Below are positions 7,239-16,388 of a stretch of DNA of 64,000 nt, piece after piece (position 1 is the stretch's first letter; every line of letters begins with the position of its first letter). Where the stretch lies: assembly GCF_036287215.1 (NCBI RefSeq), contig NZ_CP142860.1:3286001-3350000 (forward strand). Reading direction: 5' to 3'. The position numbers and the translations under genes are program-made. Below the pieces are notes generated by a model. That model was not told the origin of the DNA and ran no database searches. It saw only the letters and a list, made by a program, of their open reading frames with translations. This DNA is from Caproiciproducens sp. CPB-2. GTDB lineage: Bacteria > Bacillota > Clostridia > Oscillospirales > Acutalibacteraceae.

Positions 7239-7886
7239 TCATGCCTTCCTCCAGAGCCTGTCCGCTCTCACGGAAATGTTTTCGCCCAAAAGTCCTTTCC
7301 AAACTTCCTTCGGCAAGCCGCTGTCGGGATGGGCAATGAGCCATTTGTTTTTCGCAGTGATCAGCCGATCCATACCACCGCCCGTATGTTTTGCTGCAAG
7401 AGCCGTATTGGTTCCGCGCGGCAGCACGACGGCCACTCGGAAACCCGCGCTATCGGCATTGCACGGCGCATAGTGCAGCGTGGTCCCGTAAAGCTCCACT
7501 GCCTTTCCTTTGGGTACGCGAAACAGCTCAAGCTCTGCCGTGTCGTAGGTAAGCTGCGGCGTGACGTCCTGAAGGCGGCCCAGAATCAGGACCATGTCCG
7601 TCGCGGCGACGTTCACCTCGCTGGAACGGTGGTATTCCAGCGCATTGAGCAAATGGTTGTTCCCATTGCAATATCCAAGCTGGATCGGCATCTCCCCAAA
7701 GACTTGATCTCGGAGGCTCCCGTAAATGTCAAGTGCTTCAAGCCCGGGATCCGACGGCACGTAAACGACGTCGCCCGCAGGGCAAGGCGTTGTCTGAAGG
7801 GCTTTGATGAGCTCGGAGAAATCAAGTTCTTCAACCACACGCCCGTAGGCTCGAAACGCCGGATCTGTAACAGACTTCAGTTCCAT
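7239..7886 (-). CDS. DUF4867-like cupin-type protein
   Basis: 215 residues, last gene of the long sugar operon. The sequence resembles the DUF4867 family found with sugar catabolism genes: a DVVYVPSDPGLEAL stretch near residue 40, a conserved GYCNGNN near residue 72 and a beta-rich C-terminal half (LYGTTLHYAPC) that suggests a cupin-like fold with a metal or sugar site. The catalytic role is unknown. It follows the lyxose-isomerase-like gene by 29 bp. Family call is from memory and moderately sure. Confidence 0.6.
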   Translation of the reverse strand: MELKSVTDPAFRAYGRVVEELDFSELIKALQTTPCPAGDVVYVPSDPGLEALDIYGSLRDQVFGEMPIQLGYCNGNNHLLNALEYHRSSEVNVAATDMVLILGRLQDVTPQLTYDTAELELFRVPKGKAVELYGTTLHYAPCNADSAGFRVAVVLPRGTNTALAAKHTGGGMDRLITAKNKWLIAHPDSGLPKEVWKGLLGENISVRADRLWRKA

Positions 7887-7915
7887 GAATCTTCACCCTT
7901 TCCAATGCAGTCCGC

Positions 7916-8596
7916 TTAGTCCGCTGCGGGCGGATATTCGTTGCAGAGCAGGCGGTACGGCGGCTCATCCTCTTCGATGGTGGGAAAGCGGCCGAGGGGG
8001 TTTAAGAAACGGTTATCGGTATTGTCATCGTTACACATGGAGACTTCACCGATCAGCACGCTTCCTCCCTTCGGGATGGTGAACTCATGATAGTAATAGG
8101 GATACAGGGAAAGACTTTCACCGGGTTGCAGTACGATCGGCTGCCCCGCCGGAACCATGTAGCGGCGGCCGTCCTGACAGATTTCCACGTCCGTCGTATC
8201 CAACTGCTCGTCCTTTGTGGCGTTGTACAGCGTGAACACAATGTTGTTGCCGCCGCGGTTGATGATGTCCTCCATCTTGTTCCAGTGAAAGTGCATCGGG
8301 GACACCTGCCCCTCGTCGCACATCATGATCTTTTCGGCATAGGTTTTCGTATATTTGGGATTGTGAATATTTCCGTTGCGCAGGGTAATCAGAGCCAGCC
8401 CCAGATGCGCGTAATCGCCCATCCCGTAATCGGTCACGTCCCAGCCAAGCATGTTGTCGCGGATCTCGTCGTACTCATGCCCCTTATCTTCCCACTCCGC
8501 CGGCGTAAATTTCAGGAACGGAGGCAGTTCAAAACGATGCTCATCGAGCAGCATCTCAAACCTTCTGATTACAGCGTTAATTTCAGATCGTTTCAT
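7916..8596 (-). CDS. D-lyxose ketol-isomerase family sugar isomerase
   Basis: 226 residues, the length of the cupin-type D-lyxose/D-mannose isomerases, which interconvert free aldoses and ketoses with a divalent metal. The metal site is recognisable: MHFHWNKMEDIINRGGG-like motif near residue 100 gives two His and a Glu, and a further His in YYYHEF near 170. The substrate cannot be read from sequence. It lies 63 bp after the DUF4432 protein in the operon. Confidence 0.8.
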   Translation of the reverse strand: MKRSEINAVIRRFEMLLDEHRFELPPFLKFTPAEWEDKGHEYDEIRDNMLGWDVTDYGMGDYAHLGLALITLRNGNIHNPKYTKTYAEKIMMCDEGQVSPMHFHWNKMEDIINRGGNNIVFTLYNATKDEQLDTTDVEICQDGRRYMVPAGQPIVLQPGESLSLYPYYYHEFTIPKGGSVLIGEVSMCNDDNTDNRFLNPLGRFPTIEEDEPPYRLLCNEYPPAAD

Positions 8597-8659
8597 GTTT
8601 TTCCTCTTTTCTCATTATTAATCCATACTCAGAACGAATCCGGGCCAAACGTCGGAATC

Positions 8660-9715
8660 TCATAATCCAAGCAGCGAATCCCTTCGATTTTCCAGCGCCT
8701 CGATGGCCTGCTTTCCCTCGGCAATTCGAAACGTAAGCTGCTTTTTTTCGACAGTCTGCGGAGCCAGAAAATGCAGCGTACCGGCTTTCTCATGGTACGA
8801 GCGGCCATAGACAGAGGAATTCGACGGCTCCAAGCCGAGAACATAGTCGCCGCTTCCCTCGGATTTCCACTGCATGAAAAATGGAAACTGCTCCGTATTG
8901 AACTCGAGCACAAGCGCGAGTTTCCGTTCGTCATTTACAACGGCCGCAAAAGTTTCTCCATCCCCGGCAGAAGCCAGCTCGTGCAGAAACACGTTCTCTG
9001 GCTCATTGTCCTTCGGAGGACCCATTATGTCCCACGTGTCAGCACAGGCGGCCGAAACCCCGTCTCGCGGCGTGACTTTTTTCGTCGGCAGCAAAAGGCG
9101 GCTATTCTCTGAAAGAAACGGCCATCCCATGTTGCAATGATACATCAGCATAACGGGTTCCGGACGAAACGCCTCGTTCGTGATTTCATCCGCAACTCGG
9201 ATCGAGCTTTCGCCCAGCCTTGTGGTGATCGTGCGACGCAACACAAGATTTTCCCCAAACAGCTCAGCTTCCCGCATTTCTCCTCTCACCGTCACGACAT
9301 AGTCGTCGCCATCCCATGCGGAATCCGCGCACACATGCTCCGCAGGCGTCGTGCGCATACGGCCGTGCATGGGGTACTCCCTGCCGTCTGGACCCGTGTA
9401 TGGCGCGCAAATGTTTTCAAACCCGCAAGTAAAAAACAGGCCCCCCATAATACTGCGCTGCGCCTCGGCCCCGTGCGTATCGTATGGGTTTCTCCCCATA
9501 AGCCCCGGTTTCGAAAGAAAATTGATCTGCAGTCCCTTATACTCCATTTCACAGATGTCCAGCGCCTTATCCAACATTGTGACAAAACGGAGGGGACCAT
9601 TTTTCACTTCCACAGCCCGCATTCCCGTACTGCGCCCTTCGTCGTAAGTCACCCTCCGGGCATACGCGATCTGCTGCACGTTGCCAACCCGACGCAAAAT
9701 GTCCTCTTTTTTCAT
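8660..9715 (-). CDS. DUF4432 (aldose-epimerase-like) protein
   Basis: 351 residues from the ATG at 9715; a GTG at 9724 overlaps the preceding stop but has no spaced ribosome site, whereas AGGA precedes the ATG. The protein is beta-rich and matches the DUF4432 branch of the galactose-mutarotase-like superfamily, with GRMRTTPAEH and the MYHCNMGWPF stretch near residue 190 offering the sugar-site histidines. It probably interconverts anomers of the imported sugar or an intermediate (inference). Overlap with the upstream SIS gene shows tight operon packing. Confidence 0.7.
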   Translation of the reverse strand: MKKEDILRRVGNVQQIAYARRVTYDEGRSTGMRAVEVKNGPLRFVTMLDKALDICEMEYKGLQINFLSKPGLMGRNPYDTHGAEAQRSIMGGLFFTCGFENICAPYTGPDGREYPMHGRMRTTPAEHVCADSAWDGDDYVVTVRGEMREAELFGENLVLRRTITTRLGESSIRVADEITNEAFRPEPVMLMYHCNMGWPFLSENSRLLLPTKKVTPRDGVSAACADTWDIMGPPKDNEPENVFLHELASAGDGETFAAVVNDERKLALVLEFNTEQFPFFMQWKSEGSGDYVLGLEPSNSSVYGRSYHEKAGTLHFLAPQTVEKKQLTFRIAEGKQAIEALENRRDSLLGL

Positions 9716-9720
9716 TGTCC

Positions 9721-10290
9721 TCACTCCAGATTCGCATGGTATCGCCAGAGCTCCTTCATATCAAGGTGCCTGCGTTCGATAATCATTTTCGCCACAATGT
9801 CCCCCAAAAGGAGAACCGACTGCTCAAAAAGTGATGTCATGGGCTGTTGCGAGTCAATCTCGTCATTCCGATATTCTTTCGTGCGCACGGGAATCCTTAC
9901 CATAAATTCCACAAGGTCTTTCAACCCGCTGTCCGGATTTGACCCAATATGAACTACCTTTGCACCAATCATATGCGCCTTTTGTGCAATGCCTAAGGGA
10001 AACATTGTAGTACCGCTACCACTGCCGACGATCAGCAGATCCTTCGGCGTGATGGCGGGCTCGGTAATCTCTCCCACGTAATGCGTCTTGATTCCCAAGT
10101 GAGCCCAGCGCTTAGCGACGGCCTGCAACGACAGCAAAACCCGTCCAACGCCCACAAAGAACACCTGATCCGCATCCAGAACTGCCTCGATCAGGCGTTC
10201 CACCTGAGCGGGATTGATATGGCCCAGTGAAGCGCGCAATTCGTCGAGGATCAGATCTCCCACTCCGCTAAACGTGACTTCGTTACTCAT
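9721..10290 (-). CDS. SIS-domain isomerase, 6-phospho-3-hexuloisomerase-like
   Basis: 189 residues from the ATG at 10290, which has GGGAGAAAGGGG before it and overlaps the stop of the epimerase gene (ATGA). One SIS domain: FFVGVGRVLLSLQAVAKRW near residue 45 and IVGSGSGTTM near 85 form the phosphosugar site. The length and pattern fit HxlB (6-phospho-3-hexuloisomerase), which converts hexulose-6-phosphate to fructose-6-phosphate, but no HxlA aldolase is nearby. It is likelier to act on another ketose phosphate in this pathway. Confidence 0.75.
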   Translation of the reverse strand: MSNEVTFSGVGDLILDELRASLGHINPAQVERLIEAVLDADQVFFVGVGRVLLSLQAVAKRWAHLGIKTHYVGEITEPAITPKDLLIVGSGSGTTMFPLGIAQKAHMIGAKVVHIGSNPDSGLKDLVEFMVRIPVRTKEYRNDEIDSQQPMTSLFEQSVLLLGDIVAKMIIERRHLDMKELWRYHANLE

Positions 10291-11003
10291 TGCTTTCCCC
10301 TTTCTCCCAACACGGACCCGCAAAACCCAAGCAGTTCCTGCGTCGACGCAGAAAGATCTTCTTTTTTCAGGCAGGTGCTGCCTACCACAAAGATATCCAC
10401 ACCTTTTCCGACGAAATCCTCAATATTTTCGCGGGAGACACGGCCGTCGATTTCCACTTTCGTAGGCAGGCCCCTCTCCTGGATAAGGCGATGCAGTTCC
10501 TGAACCTTGCGGTTCGCGTATGGAACCTGCTTCTCTGCCCTGCTGCCTGCGTAACCGGGATTAATCAGCATCAACAGCACAGTGTCACATTTCTCCAGTA
10601 CATAATCCAGGGTCGAAAGCGGCGTGGCCGGCTTTAGCGCGACGCCGGCCCGCACCCCGCGACTGCGGATCTGGTCGAGCCGATAGTCGATGTGCGGCTC
10701 GCATTCTCCGTGAAAAATGATCTGCTCCACGCCGATGTCAAGCAGCTCTTTGACAAAGAAATCCTGCTCAGTCGCCATTAGATGCACGTCGAACGGCAGT
10801 TCCGTCCTGGCGCGCAGTTGCCGGACCGTATCGAGCCCCAGCGGCATGCTCGGGCTGAAATGCCCGTCGAGGAGATCGACATGCAGCATTTCGGCACCCG
10901 CACGCTCCAATTCCGAGACCGAATCCTCCAGCCTGCATAGATTGCATACGGAAATCAGCGATGGGGAAAGAATACATTTTTGGTTCCAGATCGTTTTATT
11001 CAT
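10287..11003 (-). CDS. Ribulose/allulose-phosphate 3-epimerase family protein
   Basis: 238 residues, a TIM barrel of the RPE/AlsE family, which inverts C3 of a ketose phosphate. Family marks are visible: LHVDLLDGHFSPSM near residue 40 (metal Asp and His), DVHLM near 72, LLMLINPGYAGS near 145 and VEIDGRVS near 178 (second catalytic Asp). A neighbouring ROK kinase and RbsABC-like importer recall the E. coli D-allose operon, where AlsE makes fructose-6-phosphate from allulose-6-phosphate. Overlaps both neighbours by 4 nt. Confidence 0.85.
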   Translation of the reverse strand: MNKTIWNQKCILSPSLISVCNLCRLEDSVSELERAGAEMLHVDLLDGHFSPSMPLGLDTVRQLRARTELPFDVHLMATEQDFFVKELLDIGVEQIIFHGECEPHIDYRLDQIRSRGVRAGVALKPATPLSTLDYVLEKCDTVLLMLINPGYAGSRAEKQVPYANRKVQELHRLIQERGLPTKVEIDGRVSRENIEDFVGKGVDIFVVGSTCLKKEDLSASTQELLGFCGSVLGERGKQ

Positions 11004-11944
11004 TGATCATACTCCTTCATGTACCGATGAACCTCAGCCTCCGTCGGCAGGGACTCAATTGCGCCCTTTTTCTGTACGCACAGCCAACCGGCGATGTTTC
11101 CGCAATACAGTGCGCTGTACAACAGGCCCTCAGTCAGGTCCGTGGGGGAGTGAACGCCCGCCTTCATCAGCGTGGCAAGGAACCCTCCCCAGAACGCGTC
11201 CCCGGCGCCGGTCGCATCGACGCACCGGGTCCGGAGCGCCGGCAGCTCCAAGACCTTCCCATTCCAAAAACATCGGCAACCCCGGCCGCCCAGCGTCTCC
11301 ACCATGACTGAAATGCCGCTTTCACGCGATAGGTGCGGCAGGGCGTCTTCGCCGCCCAGCATGGCTGCCTCCTCCTCGGAAACCTTAAGTAAGTCCACAT
11401 ACGGAAGAATATCCATCACAGCCCGGGCGGCGGCCTTCCCATCACCATCCCACAGCAGGTCCCGGTAGTTCATGTCAAAACTGACCAGTTTTCCGCTCAG
11501 GCGACTTTCCGTCAGTGCGTAAATCGTCGTCTCCTTAGCTGCCCCCTTGGACAGAGAGCAAGAGCCGGCATGGACAATGTCCGCCTCCCAGAACCAAGGA
11601 TGATCTAGGTTCTGCTTGCTCAGGAACATGTCTGCTCCGGGTTTGCGGGCAAAAGTAAAGCTGCGGTCCCCATTGGTATTCAATGTGACAAATGCCATCG
11701 TCGTCGTAGCCATGTCCGTCAGCTGTGTGACAAGCGGCTCAACATGATTGTCCTTTAACGTCCGCAGCAGAAAATGACCGAAGTCATCGTCGCCCATCAT
11801 GCCGCAAAAGCCGGCCTCGCAGCCATGGCGCGCTATGGCGATAGCCACATTGGCTGGAGCGCCACCCGCCTTTCTGATATAGACGCCCTCTCCGTCTCCC
11901 GGCAAAAAGTCGACAACCATTTCCCCCACGCTTAGAAATTTCAT
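11000..11944 (-). CDS. PfkB-family sugar kinase (fructokinase-like)
   Basis: 314 residues. N-terminal GGAPANVAIAIARHG near residue 27 and the C-terminal DATGAGDAFWGGF near residue 243, with the catalytic Asp in GAGD, mark a PfkB (ribokinase-family) kinase. Overall it resembles bacterial fructokinases. It would phosphorylate a ketose produced by one of the operon's isomerases. Overlaps the ROK kinase gene and the epimerase gene by 4 nt each, so all three are translationally coupled. Confidence 0.85.
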   Translation of the reverse strand: MKFLSVGEMVVDFLPGDGEGVYIRKAGGAPANVAIAIARHGCEAGFCGMMGDDDFGHFLLRTLKDNHVEPLVTQLTDMATTTMAFVTLNTNGDRSFTFARKPGADMFLSKQNLDHPWFWEADIVHAGSCSLSKGAAKETTIYALTESRLSGKLVSFDMNYRDLLWDGDGKAAARAVMDILPYVDLLKVSEEEAAMLGGEDALPHLSRESGISVMVETLGGRGCRCFWNGKVLELPALRTRCVDATGAGDAFWGGFLATLMKAGVHSPTDLTEGLLYSALYCGNIAGWLCVQKKGAIESLPTEAEVHRYMKEYDQ

Positions 11945-12885
11945 ATACTTCCCTCCTTCTCTAACCCGGACAAAGCACAGGTTCCGGCGCCGATCAACGA
12001 CGCCTCGTAGCCGAGGGCTGTTTTCACGACCCGCAGACCCGCATTTGCGCCCAAATATAGGAAATTCTCCAACGTAGCTTTCAGGGATGGCTCGAACAAA
12101 TCGAAGGAGCCGGCAACACCGCCGCCGATGACGACCAACGGTACGTTCAAAATATTGACAGCGGCTGCGATCGCCTTTCCCAAGTAAAAGCCTTCGTCTT
12201 GGAAAACCCTCAGCGCTTCTCTATTCCCACCACGCGCGAGCTCCCCGATCTCATGCGCGGTCATTTTTTCCTCACGGCCGGTCAACTCCAGATAGCGGCG
12301 CACGATCCCGGGTGCCGCTCCGTAAGTCTCCAAGCAACCGCGCGAACCACAGGGACATTTGGCTCCATAATCGACGACCTTTACATGCCCCAGCTCCCCC
12401 GCGCCTTTGGAAAAGCCCTCAAACATACGATTGTTGAGAAAGACGCCAGAGCCGATGCCGTTGCTGACAGTGACCCACATGAAATCCGACACATCCTTGG
12501 CCAATCCAAACTTTTTTTCTCCCAGCGTGCACAGATTGCCATCATTCCCCAGAAACACCGGTTTTCCGTACTGCTTCATAAGCAGTGAGCGTACGTCGAA
12601 AGCCCGGATCTGTGAAAAGGGAGCATAGACCCACAAGCCATTGTCCGGATCCGCGATTCCAGGAATGGATACACCGATTGCATCGATTTCTTCAGTTCCA
12701 TCCCCTTTCCACTCTGCGGATGTCAGCACGGCGGCGCTTTCTGCAAGGATGGCCTCAGCTACCTGCTTTTTCGTTGGATTGTGAAACAGCATTTTGTGGG
12801 ACGCAAGCACACGGCCCTCTTCGTCCATGACGCCGGTCAGGATCTTGGAGCCACCAATGTCAATACATAATATTTTTTTCCTCAT
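11941..12885 (-). CDS. ROK-family sugar kinase
   Basis: 314 residues. An ATP-site IDIGGSKI at the N-terminus and the ROK zinc motif CPCGSRGCLETYG near residue 170 are complete; there is no N-terminal helix-turn-helix, so it is a kinase and not a ROK repressor. ROK kinases act on aldoses such as glucose, allose or N-acetylmannosamine. With a PfkB kinase next to it, the pathway seems to phosphorylate two different sugars or a sugar in two forms. Confidence 0.85.
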   Translation of the reverse strand: MRKKILCIDIGGSKILTGVMDEEGRVLASHKMLFHNPTKKQVAEAILAESAAVLTSAEWKGDGTEEIDAIGVSIPGIADPDNGLWVYAPFSQIRAFDVRSLLMKQYGKPVFLGNDGNLCTLGEKKFGLAKDVSDFMWVTVSNGIGSGVFLNNRMFEGFSKGAGELGHVKVVDYGAKCPCGSRGCLETYGAAPGIVRRYLELTGREEKMTAHEIGELARGGNREALRVFQDEGFYLGKAIAAAVNILNVPLVVIGGGVAGSFDLFEPSLKATLENFLYLGANAGLRVVKTALGYEASLIGAGTCALSGLEKEGSI

Positions 12886-12919
12886 AATTTTCTCTGCCCA
12901 GTATTGCTCTTGAAAGGCT

Positions 12920-13486
12920 TCAATCCTCCCTATAAAGAATGGACATCATCAAATGGTCGAACACCAAGTGAAGATCCTCTACGACCTGCATATCGTCGAT
13001 TGGCACATGCAGGCTGATATCCGACAGAGCCATCAACCTTCCACCACTGTATCCCGTAAGGCCAATCACCTGATTCCCGCATTCCCTGGCATATTCCGCG
13101 GCACGCACTACATTGGCCGAGTCTCCGCTTCCGGAAATCGCCATCACCACGTCGCCCTCAGAAAGGAAATCCTTCAGTTGCTCTACAAAAACTGCATCGT
13201 AGGCAACGTCGTTGGCAAGGCTAAGAACGGTGGCAGCATTGTCATTCAAGCATACAAACCGGAACCTTTTCTCCTTGTTCAGGCTCAGGCCCTTGTTGAA
13301 ATCCCCCGCAAAATGAGAAGCGGTGGAGGCGCTGCCTCCGTTTCCCATGATAAAGACATATTTTCTGCCGTCGCGCGCCTCTTTCAAAGCCTCCATCGCC
13401 CGGTTGACCTCGTTTCTGTCGATCTTGTCGACAGTCGTTTTCAGCCGGGCGTAATATGCGTCGATCTGATCCGTATAATTCTTCAT
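12920..13486 (-). CDS. SIS-domain isomerase, GmhA-like
   Basis: 188 residues from the ATG at 13486 (GGAAAGAAAAACAAC before it). GNGGSASTASHFAGDF near residue 50 and AISGSGDSANV near 113 match phosphoheptose isomerase (GmhA), which turns sedoheptulose-7-phosphate into a heptose-7-phosphate. The late helix with EDLHLVFDHLM near 168 is also GmhA-like. Lipopolysaccharide heptose is not expected in a Gram-positive, so a catabolic role on a related phosphosugar is likelier (inference). Confidence 0.8.
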   Translation of the reverse strand: MKNYTDQIDAYYARLKTTVDKIDRNEVNRAMEALKEARDGRKYVFIMGNGGSASTASHFAGDFNKGLSLNKEKRFRFVCLNDNAATVLSLANDVAYDAVFVEQLKDFLSEGDVVMAISGSGDSANVVRAAEYARECGNQVIGLTGYSGGRLMALSDISLHVPIDDMQVVEDLHLVFDHLMMSILYRED

Positions 13487-13541
13487 GTTGTTTTTCTTCC
13501 TTTCCACAGGGATGCGCAGCCACCGCTCGGGAAACCCTTCA

Positions 13542-13754
13542 TTAAAGAAATAGCCCAGCAATGAATGCCGCGGCCAGCAGAACGATTAGGCTGGCAATGA
13601 TGATATCCATCTGCCGGACCGTAAAGCCGATCTTAGAATACAGGTGGTCGCGTGCGCTTTCGGCCGGATGTCCTGTCCGGCCGCCGTCGGTCCTCTCGCT
13701 TTTGACGCGCAGTGCAGACGTTCCACTGGTCATGTACCCTCTTTTTTTCATCAT
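13542..13754 (-). CDS. Small single-TM protein of the sugar operon
   Basis: 70 residues. The start overlaps the stop of the permease gene by 4 nt (ATGA), as for other genes in this operon, which supports translation. Residues 1-45 are polar and basic; residues about 50-70 form one membrane helix at the very C-terminus (IIIASLIVLLAAAFIAGLFL). Function unknown; it may attach to the ABC permease. No relatives can be named with certainty. Confidence 0.5.
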   Translation of the reverse strand: MMKKRGYMTSGTSALRVKSERTDGGRTGHPAESARDHLYSKIGFTVRQMDIIIASLIVLLAAAFIAGLFL

Positions 13755-14779
13755 TTCTTCTCCAGATATTTGCGCACATCAATAGCAACGGCAAGAATGA
13801 TAATGATGCCCTTAATGATATACTGCAAATAAGGGTTGACATTAAGGTAGGTTAGGCTGTAGTTGATGGTCTGCAGCAGAACGACGCCCAGCAGGACGCC
13901 CGGAATCGTACCAACGCCACCGGCCCAGGAAACACCGCCAATGACGCAGCCCGACATGGCATCAAATTCATAGTTGAAGCCGACTGTGGTGGTCACGGAG
14001 CCAATCCGCGCTGCTTCCAGAAAAGCGGATATGCCGTACAGAACGCCTGCCACAAGGAACACCAACATCACAGTAAGCTTTGTATTGATGCCAGATACCG
14101 CGGCAGCCGCCGGATTGCCGCCGAACGCATACATATTTTTGCCGAATACAGTCTTATTCCACAGAATGTAAACTACGACTGCGCAAATGAACAGATAGAC
14201 CACCAGATAAGGCAACTGCATGAAGCCCAGATTGAACGAACCCTTCACCAGATTCAAGTAGCGGGGATCCAACGTGGAAAGAGGCTGTGCACCCCCCTTC
14301 TGACTGTCAATATAGATACAGGTGCTGCCGAATGCAATCAGTTGGGTGCCGAGCGATACAATGAAGGCATGCATGTGCAGATACGCCACACCGAAACCGT
14401 TCAGCAAGGAGAACAGAACCGCGACGATAATACTGATCAGCAGCGGAATGAACAGCGGCAGGCCATTTGTAATCTGAGGATACATTCTGGACGCATAAGT
14501 CGTCGCCTGCAGCAGACTTGCCGAAATGGCGGCGCAGCAACCAAGGATGCGGCCAGCCGAAAGGTCGGTCCCCTGAATGATGATGACGGCGGCGATTCCC
14601 AGGGCAAGAATGCCGCGGGTGGAGGCCTGACGAAGAATATTGGTGATATTGTTGATGGAGATAAAGCTTGGACTGATGCAGATCACAACAATTAACATGA
14701 AGCCCAGGATAATCAGCAACGCATTATTTAAGAGCCCTTTTTTCAGTTTATCAATATCCAGTTTTTTTATTTTTTCCAT
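13751..14779 (-). CDS. Sugar ABC transporter permease (RbsC/MglC family)
   Basis: 342 residues with about nine membrane segments and a family loop near residue 255 (EFDAMSGCVIGGVSWAGGVG is the cytoplasmic contact to the ATPase). It belongs to the RbsC/MglC/AlsC permeases of the CUT2 class, which import pentoses, hexoses and similar monosaccharides without outer phosphorylation. It sits 14 bp after the ATPase gene. Confidence 0.9.
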   Translation of the reverse strand: MEKIKKLDIDKLKKGLLNNALLIILGFMLIVVICISPSFISINNITNILRQASTRGILALGIAAVIIIQGTDLSAGRILGCCAAISASLLQATTYASRMYPQITNGLPLFIPLLISIIVAVLFSLLNGFGVAYLHMHAFIVSLGTQLIAFGSTCIYIDSQKGGAQPLSTLDPRYLNLVKGSFNLGFMQLPYLVVYLFICAVVVYILWNKTVFGKNMYAFGGNPAAAAVSGINTKLTVMLVFLVAGVLYGISAFLEAARIGSVTTTVGFNYEFDAMSGCVIGGVSWAGGVGTIPGVLLGVVLLQTINYSLTYLNVNPYLQYIIKGIIIILAVAIDVRKYLEKK

Positions 14780-14793
14780 ATCCCTACCTCTTT

Positions 14794-16299
14794 TTAAATG
14801 AAGTGTAGTGCAAGTTCCATGATTCTTTCCTGCGTGGCATTCTCCATATCAAGAATGCCTGCCAGATGGCCGTTGCTCATCACGGCGATCCGATCCGAAA
14901 TACCCAGGAGCTCCGACATTTCCGAGGACACCACAATAACTGCCTTCCCCTGTTTTGCTACATCACCGATCAACTGGTAGATTTCATACTTAGCTCCTAC
15001 GTCAATACCCCGGGTCGGCTCGTCCATCAGCAGAATCTCCGGCTTTGTGAGTAGCCATCGCCCGATGATAACCTTTTGTTGATTGCCCCCCGACAAAAAC
15101 TTGATATGAGTTTTCTGACTTGGAGTTTTGATATTCATCGAACTGATGACCCAATCAGTATCCTCTTTCATTTTCTGCTGCTTTAGAAAAAGCCCTTTCC
15201 GATAAGCCCGAACGTTGGCAATCACGGAGTTGAACATCACGGAATCCACTCCGAAGATGCCGCTTGCGCGGCGTTCCTCCGTCAGCATCGCGAAACCGTT
15301 TTTCAAGGCATCCCGTGAAGTGTTGTTCCTGATTTCCCTTCCGTGGACCTTGATTGTGCCTTCGCTGTGGCGGCGCGTGCCAAAAACCGTTTCCAGCAAT
15401 TCGGTTCTGCGGGAACCAACCAGCCCCGCGATCCCGAGAATCTCCCCCGCACGTAAGTCGAAGGAAACGTCGATGCAACCCGGCATGTAAGTGCTGGTGA
15501 GATGCTCGACTGACATAATCACTTCCCCCGGTTTGTTCACCTTCGGCGGGAATCGGTTGTCCATTTTGCGGCCGACCATCAAATTGATAATCTTGGCGAG
15601 CGTAAGATTCTCTGCCTTTTCAGTCGTGATCCATTTTCCGTCGCGCATAATAGTGACATCATCGGCAATCTTCAGGACCTCCTCCATCTTGTGGGAAATA
15701 TAAATAATGCCGACACCCCGCTCGCGTAACTTATTGATGATGCGGAACAGCTGCTTGACTTCATCGTCCGCCAAGGACGAGGTGGGCTCGTCCAGGACCA
15801 GTAGCCTGATGTTGTTGGAAACAGCCCGGGCAATCTCGACCATCTGGCGCGCTGAAACCGACAAAGTCCCGATTTTCCTTCTGGGGTCAATATCGATTTC
15901 CAGATCTTCAAAAATCCTCTTTGTCTCCCGGTACATCTTCTTCTGATCCACCAAGCCGGTTCGAGTTCGCGGCACCTGGCCCAGCCAGATGTTTTCCGCA
16001 ATGCTACGCTGCAATACCTGATTCAGTTCTTGATGCACCATTGCTATGCCGTTCTGAATGGCATGCTTAGTGTCCTTAAATGCGACTTCCCGGCCGTCAA
16101 GCTTGATTGAGCCGGAATCCTTGTTATAAATCCCGAACAGGCACTTCATCAGCGTGCTCTTGCCGGCGCCGTTTTCTCCGCAAAGGGCATGAACCGTGCC
16201 CTTCCGCACCTTAAGCTGAGCTTCGTCCAGAGCCTGTACGCCCGGAAAGCTTTTACAAATCCCCGTCATCTCAAGCATGTAAGTTTCTGCCATATCCAT
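14794..16299 (-). CDS. Sugar ABC transporter ATPase, two domains (RbsA/MglA family)
   Basis: 501 residues with two fused ABC domains. Domain 1 has Walker [10 protein letters not shown] near residue 40, signature LSVSARQ near 146 and Walker B LLVLDEPT near 165. Domain 2 has the degenerate P-loop GLVGSRRTE near 292 usual for this family, signature LSGGNQQ near 404 and LLMDEPT near 425. It powers the CUT2 importer with the permease and the binding protein on either side. Confidence 0.93.
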   Translation of the reverse strand: MDMAETYMLEMTGICKSFPGVQALDEAQLKVRKGTVHALCGENGAGKSTLMKCLFGIYNKDSGSIKLDGREVAFKDTKHAIQNGIAMVHQELNQVLQRSIAENIWLGQVPRTRTGLVDQKKMYRETKRIFEDLEIDIDPRRKIGTLSVSARQMVEIARAVSNNIRLLVLDEPTSSLADDEVKQLFRIINKLRERGVGIIYISHKMEEVLKIADDVTIMRDGKWITTEKAENLTLAKIINLMVGRKMDNRFPPKVNKPGEVIMSVEHLTSTYMPGCIDVSFDLRAGEILGIAGLVGSRRTELLETVFGTRRHSEGTIKVHGREIRNNTSRDALKNGFAMLTEERRASGIFGVDSVMFNSVIANVRAYRKGLFLKQQKMKEDTDWVISSMNIKTPSQKTHIKFLSGGNQQKVIIGRWLLTKPEILLMDEPTRGIDVGAKYEIYQLIGDVAKQGKAVIVVSSEMSELLGISDRIAVMSNGHLAGILDMENATQERIMELALHFI

Positions 16300-16388
16300 G
16301 ATCTCTCATTCTCAATTATTGGGTAGGCGAGGGTGCTACCTGCTTGAAGCATCCTCGCCTGCGCTTCATCAGTTCGATATTTTCTTCC

